From Staphylococcaceae bacterium UBA6286 (GTDB taxonomy: Bacteria; Bacillota; Bacilli; Staphylococcales; Staphylococcaceae): 6,269 nucleotides of DNA. The notes below the pieces were generated by a model that did not search any database, had not been told where the DNA came from, and saw nothing but the letters and a program-made list of their open reading frames with translations. The number at the start of each line of letters is the position of its first letter. The stretch's first letter is position 1. Location: NCBI GenBank assembly GCA_002438305.1, contig DJUI01000086.1:1-6269 (forward strand), read 5' to 3'. A program made the translations under genes and the position numbers. Positions 5,817 to 6,269 of the stretch are shown here, one piece after another.

Positions 5817-6269
5817 ATGCAAGATAGCATGAATTTTAAAAAAATTATTGATTCATTAAAAAAGAGCTGGAAGTTTATTGTTGGCTTAACACTACTATTT
5901 GCTTTAATTGCTGCAGCGATTTCTTATTTCTTAATGACACCGATTTATCAATCAGAAGCAACATTGCTGGTTAACCAGGAAACACGTTCAAGTAAAAGTA
6001 ATGATGCAGTTGATCTTCAGACCAATTTACAGTCCATTACAACGTATGCCGTCATCGCAAAATTACCGGATACATTATTACCTGTCATTGATAAACTCAA
6101 TTTAGATGTTCTTCCTGAAGAACTTGCAAAAGATATCGATGCTACAGCAGTCCAGAACTCGACATTGTTAACGATTACAGTTAAAAATCCTTCACAAAAA
6201 AAAGCGGTTGATATTGCTAATGAAATCGCAAAGACAATGGTTGAAAAGAACTCATTAGAACTAAACAAT
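5817..6269 (+). CDS. capA: CapA/Wzz-family polysaccharide chain-length regulator and kinase modulator (3' truncated)
   Basis: The first 151 codons are open to the window edge. The family is usually 220-250 residues, so the second membrane helix and the C-terminus are missing. Residues 1-19 are a short basic cytoplasmic segment, and 20-40 form the first membrane helix, which ends in SYFLMTPIYQSEATLLVNQ (36-54). This is the Wzz proline-type motif followed by the LVNQ seen in staphylococcal CapA. Residues 67-82 (DLQTNLQSITTYAVIA) match the conserved extracellular helix region, and 116-141 has the strand and KAVDIANEIAK helix typical of the family. In Gram-positive bacteria such proteins activate a separate tyrosine kinase (CapB/EpsB) through their C-terminus and control polymer length, so a kinase gene probably follows. 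GGAGG at 5805-5809 supports the ATG at 5817. An in-frame ATG at 5829 is less likely. The symbol follows the S. aureus homologue by family resemblance; EpsA/YveK is the Bacillus equivalent. Confidence 0.9.
   Translation, partial: MQDSMNFKKIIDSLKKSWKFIVGLTLLFALIAAAISYFLMTPIYQSEATLLVNQETRSSKSNDAVDLQTNLQSITTYAVIAKLPDTLLPVIDKLNLDVLPEELAKDIDATAVQNSTLLTITVKNPSQKKAVDIANEIAKTMVEKNSLELNN

Noticed and set aside
6017..6268. Minus-strand open frame at the right edge
   Set aside because: It is antisense to the CapA-like gene, which has a clear family match and a strong ribosome binding site.
1..6269. CRISPR arrays, insertion sequences, tRNA or rRNA genes, attachment sites
   Set aside because: I saw no spaced direct repeats, transposase sequence, terminal inverted repeats or RNA gene signature. 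Codon character looks similar across the genes.

Overview
This AT-rich window looks chromosomal and comes from a low-GC Gram-positive bacterium, most likely a member of the Staphylococcaceae. Macrococcus or a relative is my best guess. The evidence is strong GGAGG-type ribosome binding sites, a last gene that resembles staphylococcal CapA, and a terminator hairpin built on a GTCCGGGACA-like arm of the kind common between staphylococcal genes. I could not run a search, so the genus is an inference.

Layout. Positions 3-41 hold a probable transcription terminator. Positions 61-597 (minus strand) encode a small lipoprotein with a coiled-coil region, an acidic Ser/Thr/Pro-rich linker and a C-terminal run of 11-residue repeats. 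Positions 598-709 are a divergent promoter region containing a 16-bp imperfect palindrome. From 710 to 5716 five plus-strand genes run close together or overlap: a GT-B glycosyltransferase (710-1627), a NeuD/PglD-type sugar acyltransferase (1640-2275), a GT2 glycosyltransferase (2272-3327), a GT4 glycosyltransferase (3293-4408) and a 12-helix Wzx-type flippase (4451-5716). Positions 5717-5816 hold a probable second promoter. It precedes a CapA/Wzz-type chain-length regulator (5817 to the window edge, incomplete).

How the genes work together. The content is that of a Wzx/Wzy-dependent capsule or exopolysaccharide locus. The three glycosyltransferases would build a repeat unit on undecaprenyl phosphate at the inner membrane face. 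The acyltransferase would acylate an amino sugar, either as a nucleotide-activated precursor or in the unit. The flippase would export the lipid-linked unit, and the CapA-like protein, normally paired with a tyrosine kinase, would regulate polymerisation. The initiating phosphoglycosyltransferase, the Wzy polymerase, the kinase and the nucleotide-sugar enzymes are not in the window and may lie to the right. The unit-specific genes precede the chain-length regulator, which is the reverse of the usual Gram-positive order.

No stretch over 300 bases lacks a gene. I do not see a wholly new system here. The points most worth a second look are the repeat-bearing lipoprotein, the palindrome between the divergent genes, the reversed module order and the overlapping glycosyltransferase genes.
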